Positions 17,909 to 26,727 of a stretch of DNA of 64,000 bases are shown here, one piece after another (the first letter of the stretch is position 1; every line of letters begins with the position of its first letter). The position numbers and the translations under genes are program-made. A model generated the notes under the pieces. That model was not told where the DNA came from, made no database searches, and saw nothing but the letters and a program-made list of their open reading frames with translations. Origin of the DNA: VAZQ01 sp963840535 (GTDB taxonomy: Bacteria; Pseudomonadota; Alphaproteobacteria; Rhizobiales; Xanthobacteraceae); the NCBI GenBank assembly GCA_963840535.1, contig CAWIZJ010000069.1, forward strand, positions 18,399 through 82,398. The letters are read 5' to 3'.

Positions 17909-18842
17909 ATGGGCGACCCGATCCAGATTCGCATGGGTGGTTACGGTCCGCCCAGCACCGGCTTCAGCCGGGCGCTGAAACACATCGGCGACCGGCTCAG
18001 TGCCGAATTCGCCGGCCAGGTCGAGATCAAGTATGTCTGGAACATCATGGATCTCGGCTATCGCGCCGAGGACATCCTGTGGCTGGTCGAGCACGGCCTG
18101 CTGACGCTCGGCTACCAGTCCTCGAGCTATCTGACGGATCGGGTGCCCGAGCTCGGTTTCGTCGACCTGCCGTTTCTGTTCGCCAACGCCGGCACCGCGC
18201 GCGCCGCAATGGACGGTGCGCTCGGCGACCGGCTCGCGCGCAGGATCGAGGAGCAGGTGAGCTATCGCGTGCTCGGCTGGTTCGAGAACGGTTTCCGGCA
18301 CATCTCGAATCGCGTGCGGCCGGTGCGCATGCCTGCCGACCTCGAGGGCCTGCGCATCCGTGTGCTGCCGAGCAAGGTGCAGGAACGAACCTTCGCGTTG
18401 CTGGGGGCATCGCCGATGCGCATGGATCTCACCCAGGCGATCGAGATGATCAAGGCCGGCTCCATCGACGCGCAGGAGAACCCGCTCACGAACACGGTGA
18501 CCTACGGCGTGCACAAGTTCCATCGATTCCACACGCTGAGCAATCACTTCTACATTTCGCGGCCGATCTTTCTCAATCGCACGGCGTTCGACGGCTGGCC
18601 CGACGAACTCCAGCAGGCCATGCGCACCGCCGTGAGGGAAGCGGTCGTGTACCAGCGCGCGTTGCACGCCGAGGAGGAGGAAGACGCGCGAAAAGCCATT
18701 GCAATGCACGGCTGCGAGGTGGTCGAGCTGACGCCCGGGCAGCACGCCGCCTTCGCGAGCTGCGGTGAGGCCCCTGCTCGACGAAGCGCGAAGAACCTAT
18801 GGTGCCGAGCTGTTCGGGCTCGCGGCGGGGGGAGCGAAATAG
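17909..18842 (+). pseudogene. dctP: TRAP solute-binding protein (DctP) without signal peptide, frameshifted near the end
   Basis: This is a DctP-family binding protein of about 310 residues. Conserved features include QSSSYLTDRVPELGFVDLPF, the carboxylate-binding Arg region GLRIRVLPSKVQ and IKAGSIDAQENPLTNTV. No signal peptide is encoded: the mature domain begins immediately (MGDPIQIRMGGYGPPST), following GAGGA at a normal distance. The C-terminal helix is out of frame: one extra T near 18757 separates AAFAS from AVRPLLDEARRTYGAEL, and the proper stop is at 18840-18842. The gene follows the MFS gene by 18 bp. The matching permeases dctQM are on the opposite strand about 3 kb away. Confidence 0.8.
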
Positions 18843-18905
18843 CGATTCCACGTCCTGCACCGTGCGCCATGTATCCCTGTCGCCAGGCAGCCGAGGCACC
18901 CCGCG

Positions 18906-19433
18906 CTACCCTCGTCGCTCGTCGGGCTCCGCGAGGATCAGAGCCCAGAATACCTTGTATTTCGACTTCGGTGCATAGACCGCAGCGATGCCGATGCGCG
19001 TCGCCCCCCCGAGCAGCATGTTGGCGCGATGCGGAGGCGAATCCCGCCAGCCCGAGAACGCCTCAGCCAGCGTATGATAGCCGGCGCTGATGTTCTCGGC
19101 CGCGGCCTTGGCGCGGTAGCCCTGCGCCTTGAGCCGGTCGTTGAACGCGCGGGCGACGTTGTGGTCGAGCTTGTCGCGGCCCGCCATGGCTTGCGCCTGC
19201 GCCTCGGCGAGCCTCATCAGCTCGGGATCGACGCTGACGCCGCTCAAGCCATTGTTGGCCCGGTAACCGGAAATCATCGACGCCGCGCTGGCTGCGTCGA
19301 TCTGCGCTCCGGTCGTTGCCAAGCTGCGATAGAAACTCGGTTCGGTAGGCAAGTCGCGCTCGCCGGCGCAGGCGCACAGCAGTGCCAGCGCGGTGACGGT
19401 GCCCAGGCGTGCACTATGGTGCAGAAGCCGCAT
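18906..19433 (-). CDS. CAP/SCP-domain lipoprotein
   Basis: The 175-residue protein has an N-terminal signal with a lipobox-like LLCAC and a CAP (cysteine-rich secretory protein/PR-1) domain from about residue 50. The domain shows MISGYRANNGLSGVSVDPEL, LDHNVARAFNDRLKAQGY and AENISAGYHTLAEAFSGW, then SPPHRANML, including the conserved His and Glu positions of the CAP cavity. Bacterial CAP proteins (YkwD-like) are secreted or envelope-anchored; their biochemical role is mostly unknown. The start is MRLLHHSARLG at 19433. It is 75 bp downstream of mscS on the same strand. Confidence 0.85.
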   Translation of the reverse strand: MRLLHHSARLGTVTALALLCACAGERDLPTEPSFYRSLATTGAQIDAASAASMISGYRANNGLSGVSVDPELMRLAEAQAQAMAGRDKLDHNVARAFNDRLKAQGYRAKAAAENISAGYHTLAEAFSGWRDSPPHRANMLLGGATRIGIAAVYAPKSKYKVFWALILAEPDERRG

Positions 19434-19507
19434 CGGGATGTCCCCAGGATCCCCTATGCCGCCCATCCTGCGGTAGGAGCATGGCGGAAGCGTGGAGGCC
19501 CCGCCTT

Positions 19508-21883
19508 TTAGCTTTCCCCGTCCTGGCGAAGCCGCACCTCGCTCTGCGGATGGGGAATGACGATACCCGTGGCTCGAAAACGGCGCAGGATGGCGAAATG
19601 CAGGTCGCTGCGGGTGACGAGCGCAGCATCGACGTTGTCCACAAAGGCCCGCAACTCGAATTCGAGTGCCTTGTCCCCGAAAGCGAGCAGAAACGCGCCC
19701 GGCGCAGGCAGCTTGAGAATCCGCGGATGCTCGTCGGCGCAGGCAAGCAGGATGCCGCGCACCCGATCGGGATCGCTGTCGTAACCGACGCCGACCTTGA
19801 CGATGATGCGGCCGGTCGCGTTGGCATGCGTCCGGTTCTTCACCGGCCCGGTGATGAACTCCGCGTTGGGAATGATGACGCTGGCACGATCGGCGGTCTC
19901 GATCTCGGTCGCGCGCACACGGATGCGGCGTACATGGCCTTCCTCCCCCTTCACCACCACCAGGTCGCCGACGCGGATCGGCCGCTCGGTCAACAGGATC
20001 AAGCCCGAGATGAAATTCGACACGATCGACTGCAGCCCGAAGCCGATGCCCACCGAAAGGGCGCCGGCAATCAGCGCGACCTTCTGGAGGTCGATGCCGA
20101 GCTGCGACAGCGCGAGCACGATCGCCGTGATGATGCCGACATAGCCGAAGATCGCGGCGATCGACTGCTGCAGGCTCGGCTCGAGCTCGGTGCGCGGCAG
20201 GATTTGCCGTTCGAGCCAAGCCTGCAGCGCGCGTGTGACGATCAGGGCGACCAGCAGGATCACCACAGCGGTCAAGAACGCCGCGAACGACACGTTGAGC
20301 TCGCCGATCCGGAAACCGGCCGCGACCCTGCGCAGGGTGTCCTGAAAATCGGCGGACGTAGCCTCCAGCGGACCGATCACCAGGACGAGCGCCCCCACGA
20401 TCAGGACCATGCAGATGATCCCGGACAGCAGGTTCGCAATCAGGCCGAGCCGCCGCGGATTGACCCCGATACTCGCTGCGATCGCCCGGCTGCGCGGTGC
20501 ATCGGCATCGAGCCGATCGACGAGCGCGGTATGGGTCAGCACGAGCAGAAGATACAGCACGCCGATGATGGCGATGGTCGTCAGCAGCCGTGTAGCGAGG
20601 AAGGCGGCAAAGCCGGCGTAGCCGGCGATCAGGGCGATGATGATCGCCGCCAGGACCAGCCAGGCCACGGCGCGCAGCCACTGCGCGCGCGGAGCGGCGG
20701 CGGCATCCGGTATGTCGGCGCTCGGCGAGAACAGGAGCAGGTGCAGCAGGAGACCACTGATCGCCAGCGCAAACAGCATACTGGTGGCGATCGTGAGCAC
20801 CGGCGCCGCATCCAGCACCTTGTGAACGACGAGCAGAAAAAGCAGCGCCGCCATCGATCGCGCGCCCCACACGAGATGGCTCGTAAACGTTCGTGCCGCT
20901 TGGTCGTCGAGGGCAACGAGACGGCGCCACGGCGCTTCGGCCGCGAACACTCCGCTCGCGACTGCGCGCCCCAGTGCCGCGACCGCCACGGCAATACCCA
21001 GGCCGAACGCGATCTCGAACCAGCGGTCCGACAGCAACCGATAGGCATCGAGCACTGCGATCACGACCGCCGCCGTGAGCGGGCCGGTCACCGCGATACG
21101 CACGAACGCGCCGATAGAGGCGAGGGCCCTCGCGAAGGCTCCTTCCCTCCCCTCGGCCGGCCGCGGACGCACCGGCGCGACGACCCGTCTCTGCCACCAT
21201 CGCCACAGCATCGCCATGGCGATTCCGAGCACGGCCAAGGTCACCGCCGCCATGGCTGCTCGAAGGAGGACGTCATGGTCCGACAGCGTATCCAGCGTGG
21301 ACTTGAGCCACTCGCCGATGACCCCGGCCTCCTCGCCGAAGGCCTTGGCGGCATCGATCCAGAAGAACGGCGAGAGAATGCTGGGAGACTGCACGAACAG
21401 CTGCTGGGCGTGGAGGGAGCGTCGCCGCTCGGCGATCTGCTCTGCGAGCTCGTCGGCGCGCGCGGTCAGAAGACGTGCCTGCTTCAGGTGGGCGTCGAGC
21501 TCGCTGAATTCAGCGCCGAGACGCGCACGTTCGGCGACAATGGATGCGCTCTCCGGCGGCGCGCCACTCGCCGGGGCGGGACCCAACTGCTCGAGGTGCA
21601 ACTCGACCTGGGCGGCACGCGGCTCGAGGTCGGCGATCGTCGCATCCAGAGCGGCGCGCACGGGAACCACGCTTTGCCCGAGCTCGAACAGGGCCTGGAC
21701 CGACGAACCCTCGCGCTTGAAGCTCGCATCGATGCGATCGAGCGCCATACGGGCCGCCCCCAGCTCGGCGGGCTCGCTCGCCTGCTGCGCCGAGAGCGCA
21801 GAGGCAAGCAGCAGCATCGCCGCCGCTGCTGCCCCTGCAACGAGCGCGCGCAACACACGAAGCCGGGCACAAGGACGTAGCAT
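19508..21883 (-). CDS. Large MscS-family mechanosensitive channel with N-terminal DUF3772 domain
   Basis: The 791-residue inner-membrane protein opens with a signal sequence, followed by a periplasmic helical region (about 30-190, DUF3772-like). Several membrane helices come next, then the MscS pore and beta domain (IGFGLQSIVSNFISGLILL, then ERPIRVGDLVVVKGEEG). The C-terminal alpha/beta domain ends with GIVIPHPQSEVRLRQDGES. MscS channels open under membrane tension to release solutes during osmotic downshock. The start MLRPCARLRVLRALVAG at 21883 gives the proper signal peptide; a longer upstream reading adds a polar non-conserved leader. Confidence 0.9.
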   Translation of the reverse strand: MLRPCARLRVLRALVAGAAAAAMLLLASALSAQQASEPAELGAARMALDRIDASFKREGSSVQALFELGQSVVPVRAALDATIADLEPRAAQVELHLEQLGPAPASGAPPESASIVAERARLGAEFSELDAHLKQARLLTARADELAEQIAERRRSLHAQQLFVQSPSILSPFFWIDAAKAFGEEAGVIGEWLKSTLDTLSDHDVLLRAAMAAVTLAVLGIAMAMLWRWWQRRVVAPVRPRPAEGREGAFARALASIGAFVRIAVTGPLTAAVVIAVLDAYRLLSDRWFEIAFGLGIAVAVAALGRAVASGVFAAEAPWRRLVALDDQAARTFTSHLVWGARSMAALLFLLVVHKVLDAAPVLTIATSMLFALAISGLLLHLLLFSPSADIPDAAAAPRAQWLRAVAWLVLAAIIIALIAGYAGFAAFLATRLLTTIAIIGVLYLLLVLTHTALVDRLDADAPRSRAIAASIGVNPRRLGLIANLLSGIICMVLIVGALVLVIGPLEATSADFQDTLRRVAAGFRIGELNVSFAAFLTAVVILLVALIVTRALQAWLERQILPRTELEPSLQQSIAAIFGYVGIITAIVLALSQLGIDLQKVALIAGALSVGIGFGLQSIVSNFISGLILLTERPIRVGDLVVVKGEEGHVRRIRVRATEIETADRASVIIPNAEFITGPVKNRTHANATGRIIVKVGVGYDSDPDRVRGILLACADEHPRILKLPAPGAFLLAFGDKALEFELRAFVDNVDAALVTRSDLHFAILRRFRATGIVIPHPQSEVRLRQDGES

Positions 21884-22154
21884 TCTCGAGCTCCCCGCTG
21901 CGTCGGTCTCGCCCCGGGCACGGCGCCCTGTCAAGGGCGTCAACCCGGGCACGCGATCCGCTCGCCCGCATGCAGGCCGCACTCCACTTTCGCCGGTGCC
22001 GATGTGGGCCACGGCCAATTGCGCCAACCGGATCGATCCGTAGAATGACGGGGACGAGCATCCAAGACCCCAGGGGCGCGCTCGGTGACAGGCCGCATTT
22101 TCCTGGAAGGCCGACCGGAGAATGCCGTCAGGGAAGACCGTCAGGGAGGACGTC

Positions 22155-23111
22155 ATGTGGCTTCGCGTAGCGATCATTCTCGCACTCCTGGGACTGTCGG
22201 AAAGCGCTGCGGCGCAGACCTGGCCGTCGAAGCCGATCCGGATCATCGTCCCATTCAGCGCCGGCAGTGGAACCGACATTGTGGCGCGGACGGTTGCCGA
22301 TCAGCTCTCGATGCAGCTCGGACAGCCGATCGTGGTCGAGAACCGCGTCGGCGCCGGCGGCACAATCGGGGTCGGCGCGGTGGCCAAAGCCGAGCCCGAT
22401 GGCCACACCCTGCTGGTGCACTCCACCACTCACGTGGTTGCCGCGTCGACCTATTCGAATCCGGGTTACGACACCGCGCGCGACTTTGCCGGCATAACGT
22501 CGTTGGCGAGCCTGCCGAACGTGCTGGTGGTGGCGCCGAACAAGTACAAGACGCTCAGGGATCTGGTCGATGCCGCCAAGGCCAAGCCCGGTACGATGAA
22601 CTACGCCTCCGGCGGCGCCGGCAGCGCAGCGCATCTCAACGGCGAGCGCTTCCGCATGGCGACCGGGCTCGAGCTGCAGCACATTCCCTACAAAGGCGGA
22701 CCGGAGGGGCTCGCGGCGGTCATGGCCGGGGACTGCGAGTTCTACTTCATTCCGCTGCCGGCGGCGCGCGGCCTCATCGCCGGCGGCAAGCTCGCCGCGC
22801 TCGCGGTCAGCGGTGCCACTCGGGCCTCCGCGCTGCCGGACATCCCGACCACGGTGGAAGCGGGCTTCCCCAACTCCGAGTACAACTTCTGGGTCGGAAT
22901 GTATGCGCCGGCGGCGACGACGCGGGCGGTCGTCGACAAGCTCAATGCGGAGGTGTCGAAGGTTCTGCAGAACCAAGCCGTGAAGGAGAAGCTCGCCAAC
23001 GTCGGGGGCGATCCTCTGTGGATGAAGCCGTCGGAATTCGATGCCTTCACCAGGAAGGAAATCGACGTGAATGCGGCATTGGTGAAGGCCGCGAATATCA
23101 AGGTGAATTGA
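22155..23111 (+). CDS. Tripartite tricarboxylate transporter binding protein (TctC/Bug)
   Basis: The 318-residue periplasmic binding protein has a cleavable signal peptide (MWLRVAIILALLGLSESAAA) followed by QTWPSKPIRIIVPFSAGSGT, the family hallmark. Other Bug signatures are VENRVGAGGTIGVGAVAKA and LQHIPYKGGPEGLAAVMAG. It would deliver a carboxylated solute to a TctAB permease, none of which is in the window. The start at 22155 follows AGGGAGGA with a short spacer. It ends 5 bp from the end of the convergent ABC binding-protein gene. Confidence 0.92.
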   Translation: MWLRVAIILALLGLSESAAAQTWPSKPIRIIVPFSAGSGTDIVARTVADQLSMQLGQPIVVENRVGAGGTIGVGAVAKAEPDGHTLLVHSTTHVVAASTYSNPGYDTARDFAGITSLASLPNVLVVAPNKYKTLRDLVDAAKAKPGTMNYASGGAGSAAHLNGERFRMATGLELQHIPYKGGPEGLAAVMAGDCEFYFIPLPAARGLIAGGKLAALAVSGATRASALPDIPTTVEAGFPNSEYNFWVGMYAPAATTRAVVDKLNAEVSKVLQNQAVKEKLANVGGDPLWMKPSEFDAFTRKEIDVNAALVKAANIKVN

Positions 23112-23116
23112 ACCGA

Positions 23117-24136
23117 CTACTGGAATATCTCGTTGAACCGGCGCTTGATCCGTGGAAGTTTCCTTTTCGATGTAGCCGTCGTCGACCGCAATGATCTTCA
23201 AGGTCTTGAGGTCGGGTGAACCTCCGGCGCGACGATGTCGATGCGTGAGGAATATCCGCCGTCGGCGGGAAAGATGGCCTGCGCGATGTCGCCGATCATG
23301 AACTCCGCGAACAGCTTGGCGGCGTTCGGATTGGGCGATCCCTTGACCACCGAGGTTGGCGAGGGAATGACGAAAATACCATCCGACGGATAGAGCGTCT
23401 TGATCGGGTGGCCCTCCTTCTTCAGGTCCGCGGCATAGGAGTCGGAGAGCTCCCACTGCGATCAGCCGCTCGCCGCGCTTGAGCGCGTCGGACACCTGCT
23501 GGTTGCCCTGGACGATCATGATGTCATTGGCCCTGAGCTTCTCATAGAACGCCCAGCCGCGCGCTTGCGACATCGTCCCGACCACCGACACTTGCAGCGA
23601 GGTGAACGACGGGTCTGCCATCACCATCTTGCCCTTGTACTTGGCGTCGAAGAGATTGTCCCAGGTCCGGGGCTCGTCGGCGAGGGCAATCTTGTCGCCG
23701 CGCAAATACTGCGTCATCATGTTGAGCCGCTGCGCCACGAACAGGCCGGATGCATCCTTGGCGGCATCGGGCACCTTGTCGAAATTCTTCGGCTTGAAGG
23801 CGACGAACATGCCCTTCTTGCCGAGTGCCTTGGCCGCCGGGGGCTCCGAATGCGTGAGCACGTCCGCCGCGATGCGCCCGCATCCATCTCCTGCTGGAAG
23901 CGGCGCAGGATGGCGGAGCCGCCGGACCGGAACATCTCGACCTTGATGCCGGTCTCCCTTTGAAAGGCGTCGGCGATCTTCTGTCCCTGCGCGATCGGTG
24001 TCGAGGTGTACCAGACCACTTTCCCCTCGGTCTTCGCCTTGGCGACATCGACCGGGTCCTGGGCGCGCGCCGTCGCCGAAAAGCCTGTCGCCACCAGCAG
24101 CATCGCCGAATAGATCGCGTTGGTCATTTTCGTCAC
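23117..24136 (-). pseudogene. ABC transporter iron-type solute-binding protein, four frameshifts
   Basis: This is an FbpA/AfuA-type periplasmic binding protein. It starts with a signal peptide (MTKMTNAIYSAMLLVATG) and GKVVWYTSTPIAQGQKIADAF. The frame changes four times: near 23880 (one missing base; DAG, then RIAADVLTHSEPPA), near 23455 (one extra base; ERLIAVG, then ELSDSYAADL), near 23218 (one missing base; APEVH, then PDLKTLKIIAVDDG) and near 23145 (one extra base; then IKRRFNEIFQ and the stop at 23117). Corrected, it is about 339 residues, normal for the family. It belongs functionally with the permease and ATPase genes at 25.6-28.5 kb. Confidence 0.75.
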
Positions 24137-24463
24137 GTCGTTTCCTCGCCTATTTCGAGCGGACAGCCCGGGATCGCGCAGCCATCATTCTGGCATGGGG
24201 CAGGCCGGCTTGGATTTCATAACGGCGAACTCATCCCTGCTCAACGGAGGTGCGTCATTGCGGCAGGGTCATCCGAAAGACGCTGCAACGGGCGCTTCGG
24301 TCGCCGTTTGTGGATTCGCCGGGGCAGGAACAGCGAAGGGACGCCGGAGGATACTGCGGACCGAAATCGCCCGCCTTAAGATTTTTGATGGGCGTGTTTT
24401 CGTACCACCGGGTGTTCGCGGAGTTTGATATATTAGTAAGGTTAACGGGAGCGGGGGCTCACA
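24137..24463. other. Intergenic region upstream of the ABC binding-protein gene
   Basis: No gene is supported in these 327 bp. The far end is AT-rich for this genome (GATATATTAGTAAGGTTAAC around 24427-24447), with TATATT resembling a -10 box that could serve the small ORF at 24464. Confidence 0.4.
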
Positions 24464-24550
24464 ATGGGATTGGAAGCTGCGGTTATCATCTTCGCGGTCG
24501 GCATGGTCGGCTTCGTCTCCTTCGTAATCGCAGCATACTTGGCTTGCTAA
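24464..24550 (+). CDS. Putative 28-residue single-pass membrane microprotein
   Basis: The ORF encodes MGLEAAVIIFAVGMV followed by GFVSFVIAAYLAC, almost wholly one hydrophobic helix with a terminal Cys. It follows a G-rich, SD-like stretch and an AT-rich promoter-like patch. It is not a shadow of another gene, since it lies in a 477-bp gap. The composition is what a membrane microprotein would have. I do not know a named family. Confidence 0.4.
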   Translation: MGLEAAVIIFAVGMVGFVSFVIAAYLAC

Positions 24551-24613
24551 GCAATTCCTTGCGAAGCACGTCATCGGAGCGACCCGCACATATGCACCCC
24601 CCGGTCGAGGAGC

Positions 24614-25555
24614 TCAGTCTTGGTGCTCCCCGAGATAGACCGGCGCGGGCTGCGCGAAGAAGCTCGCCAGGATGTGGTGGCAAATGGCGTAGTTTTTCTG
24701 ATGAAACGACGCATGGGCGATTCCCGGCATCACGGCGAATTGCTTGTCCGGGTTCGGCAGCTTCTCGAAGAACTTCACCAGATCCTGAAAGCTCGCGATG
24801 CCATCATACTGGCCACGCATGATGAGGGTGGGGGCTGCGATCTTCTCCGGATCGCAGACCGGCAGATTTGCGCACATGTCGACATAGGTGCCGGTCGGCA
24901 CCGAGTCGTCGAGCGCGAGGATGGCGTCGGCAAAGGCCTCGATCACGACGTCGTCGGCGGTGCCGGGATGGTCGCGCTCGAAGATGGAGCGCACGAACTT
25001 GCGGTCGATGGGCCGCCGGTTCCTGGACCGGAATTCCGCCAGCCGCTTGCTGCGCTCGGCCAGCGTAGGGGAGCCTTCACCGGTCCACACCATGGCGTCG
25101 AGCGCGAGCCGGCCGACCATCTCGGGATGGCGCTGCGCGAACAGGGCGGCGCGCAACGCGCCCGACGAGATGCCATACACCAGTAGCGGGCGCCTCCCCC
25201 GCAGATCCTGGATATAGCTTGCAGCGGCGAAGCAGTCGTCGGCGCCGAAGGCGATGGGCGCGTTGTTGTCGCGGGTCTTGGTGGAGCGGCCGTAGCCCTC
25301 CATGTCGACACACCAGGTGTCATAGCCGCGCGCCGCGAAGAAATCCATGACGGAGGAATCGGGGCGTCCGGGCACCTGCAGGTCGAACGTCGGCTGCGAC
25401 GCCATGGACGAGCCGTGCACGAACAGGATGCGGCCGGACGGCCCGGACGGATCGCCCGCGTGCTTGTTCCACAGGAACAAGCGGACATCGCCACCCTTGC
25501 TGGTCCAATGCTCCTCGCCGCGGATGGCGGCGGCAGGCGAAACAGGCTTGTTCAT
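24614..25555 (-). CDS. Alpha/beta hydrolase
   Basis: The 313-residue alpha/beta-fold hydrolase has an oxyanion-strand motif ILFVHGSSMASQPTFD, a nucleophile elbow YGISSGALRAALFAQ (GxSxG), an acid in LIMRGQYDGIASF and a His in PGIAHASFHQK. It has no signal peptide, so it is probably cytoplasmic. It likely acts on an ester or amide substrate. The start MNKPVSPAAAIRGEEHW at 25555 is preferred over an upstream ATG with a non-family leader. It lies 59 bp downstream of the ABC ATPase gene, suggesting the imported compound is its substrate. Confidence 0.88.
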   Translation of the reverse strand: MNKPVSPAAAIRGEEHWTSKGGDVRLFLWNKHAGDPSGPSGRILFVHGSSMASQPTFDLQVPGRPDSSVMDFFAARGYDTWCVDMEGYGRSTKTRDNNAPIAFGADDCFAAASYIQDLRGRRPLLVYGISSGALRAALFAQRHPEMVGRLALDAMVWTGEGSPTLAERSKRLAEFRSRNRRPIDRKFVRSIFERDHPGTADDVVIEAFADAILALDDSVPTGTYVDMCANLPVCDPEKIAAPTLIMRGQYDGIASFQDLVKFFEKLPNPDKQFAVMPGIAHASFHQKNYAICHHILASFFAQPAPVYLGEHQD

Positions 25556-25614
25556 GATCGCGCTCCGGACATACACAGCTACCCCTGTCAGTTCACAATG
25601 ACGGCGACCTCGGA

Positions 25615-26724
25615 TCAAGATGCTATCGCATCGCCGATCTCACGCCGAAAGACGGTGCACTGCCGGGCGTCGACCTCGACCGCAACCTCGTCGCCGATCT
25701 CGAACTGCTGCAGTGGATGTGTCTGTACCCGCAACACCCAGCCGGACGCGAGCGTCGCATAGTATTCGCTGATATTGCCGAGGAAGACGTGGTTGGTGAT
25801 CCTCGCCCGCGCTCCGCCCGCGGCGCCGGCGCCGGCGCGGAGGCGGATGTTCTCCGGGCGGATCGCCACGTCGACGCTGTCACCCGGGGCGAGCCCGGCG
25901 AGCGCGGCAATGTCGAGCGCGAGCCCGGCGCCGAGCTCGACCTTGCCACCGCCGTTTGCGACCTTGCCGACCTTCCCCGGCACGAGATTCACCAGGCCCA
26001 TGAAATCAGCGACCATCCGGCCAGCCGGGCGGCTGTAGACATCGAACGGCGTGCCGTATTGCTGCAGGCGTCCGCCGCTCATGACCGCGACATAGTCGGA
26101 GAGCGCGAGCGCTTCGGCCTGGTCGTGGGTTACATAAACGAAAGTGATACCGGTGCGGCGCTGCAGCTCCTTGAGCTCGCCGCGCATGCGCTCGCGCAGC
26201 TTGGCATCCAGATTGGACCGCGGCTCGTCGAGCAGCAGGATCGACGGCTCCACCACCAGCGAGCGCGCGAGTGCGACGCGCTGCTGCTGGCCGCCCGAGA
26301 GCTCGTTGGGGTAGCGGCCCTCCAAACCGGTGAGGTTGACCAGCGCCAGCGTCTCCTCGACCTTCTTCCTGGCCGCAGCCGTCGGGATCCGACGCAGCTT
26401 GAGGCCGAACACCACGTTCTCGAACACGGTCTTGTGCGGCCAGACGGCATAGTTCTGGAACACCATGCCCATGCCACGGGACTCCGGGGGCACTACTGTG
26501 TTAGGCGTCGACATCAGCCGACCACCGATCTCGATACTGCCCTGGTCCGGCGTGATGTAGCCCGCGATCAGGCGCAAGGTCGTGGTCTTGCCACAGCCCG
26601 AGGGGCCAAGCAGCGTGACGAACGAGTTGTCGGCGACGTCGAGATCGAGATCGGCGACCGCCGCCAAGCTCGCGTCGCGAGCTCCGTAGCGCTTCGACAA
26701 TCCACGGATCGTAATGGCGGCCAT
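25615..26724 (-). CDS. ABC transporter ATP-binding protein (FbpC/PotA type)
   Basis: The 369-residue importer ATPase has Walker A GPSGCGKTTTLRL, the Q-loop VFQNYAVWPHKT, signature LSGGQQQRVALARSL, Walker B ILLLDEP and H-loop YVTHDQAEALALSD. A C-terminal TOBE domain (about 270-365) is present. The D-loop segment RSNLDAKLRE is typical of the iron/polyamine class. It starts 3 bp after the permease stop, so the two are in one transcript. It powers import of the solute captured by the binding protein at 23.1-24.1 kb. Confidence 0.92.
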   Translation of the reverse strand: MAAITIRGLSKRYGARDASLAAVADLDLDVADNSFVTLLGPSGCGKTTTLRLIAGYITPDQGSIEIGGRLMSTPNTVVPPESRGMGMVFQNYAVWPHKTVFENVVFGLKLRRIPTAAARKKVEETLALVNLTGLEGRYPNELSGGQQQRVALARSLVVEPSILLLDEPRSNLDAKLRERMRGELKELQRRTGITFVYVTHDQAEALALSDYVAVMSGGRLQQYGTPFDVYSRPAGRMVADFMGLVNLVPGKVGKVANGGGKVELGAGLALDIAALAGLAPGDSVDVAIRPENIRLRAGAGAAGGARARITNHVFLGNISEYYATLASGWVLRVQTHPLQQFEIGDEVAVEVDARQCTVFRREIGDAIAS

Positions 26725-26727
26725 GGC

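Noticed and set aside
19409..21880. Very long plus-strand ORF (823 codons) opposite the mscS gene
   Set aside because: It is the antisense shadow of a conserved MscS gene; its product is low-complexity, rich in Asp/Arg/Gln/His, with no domain.
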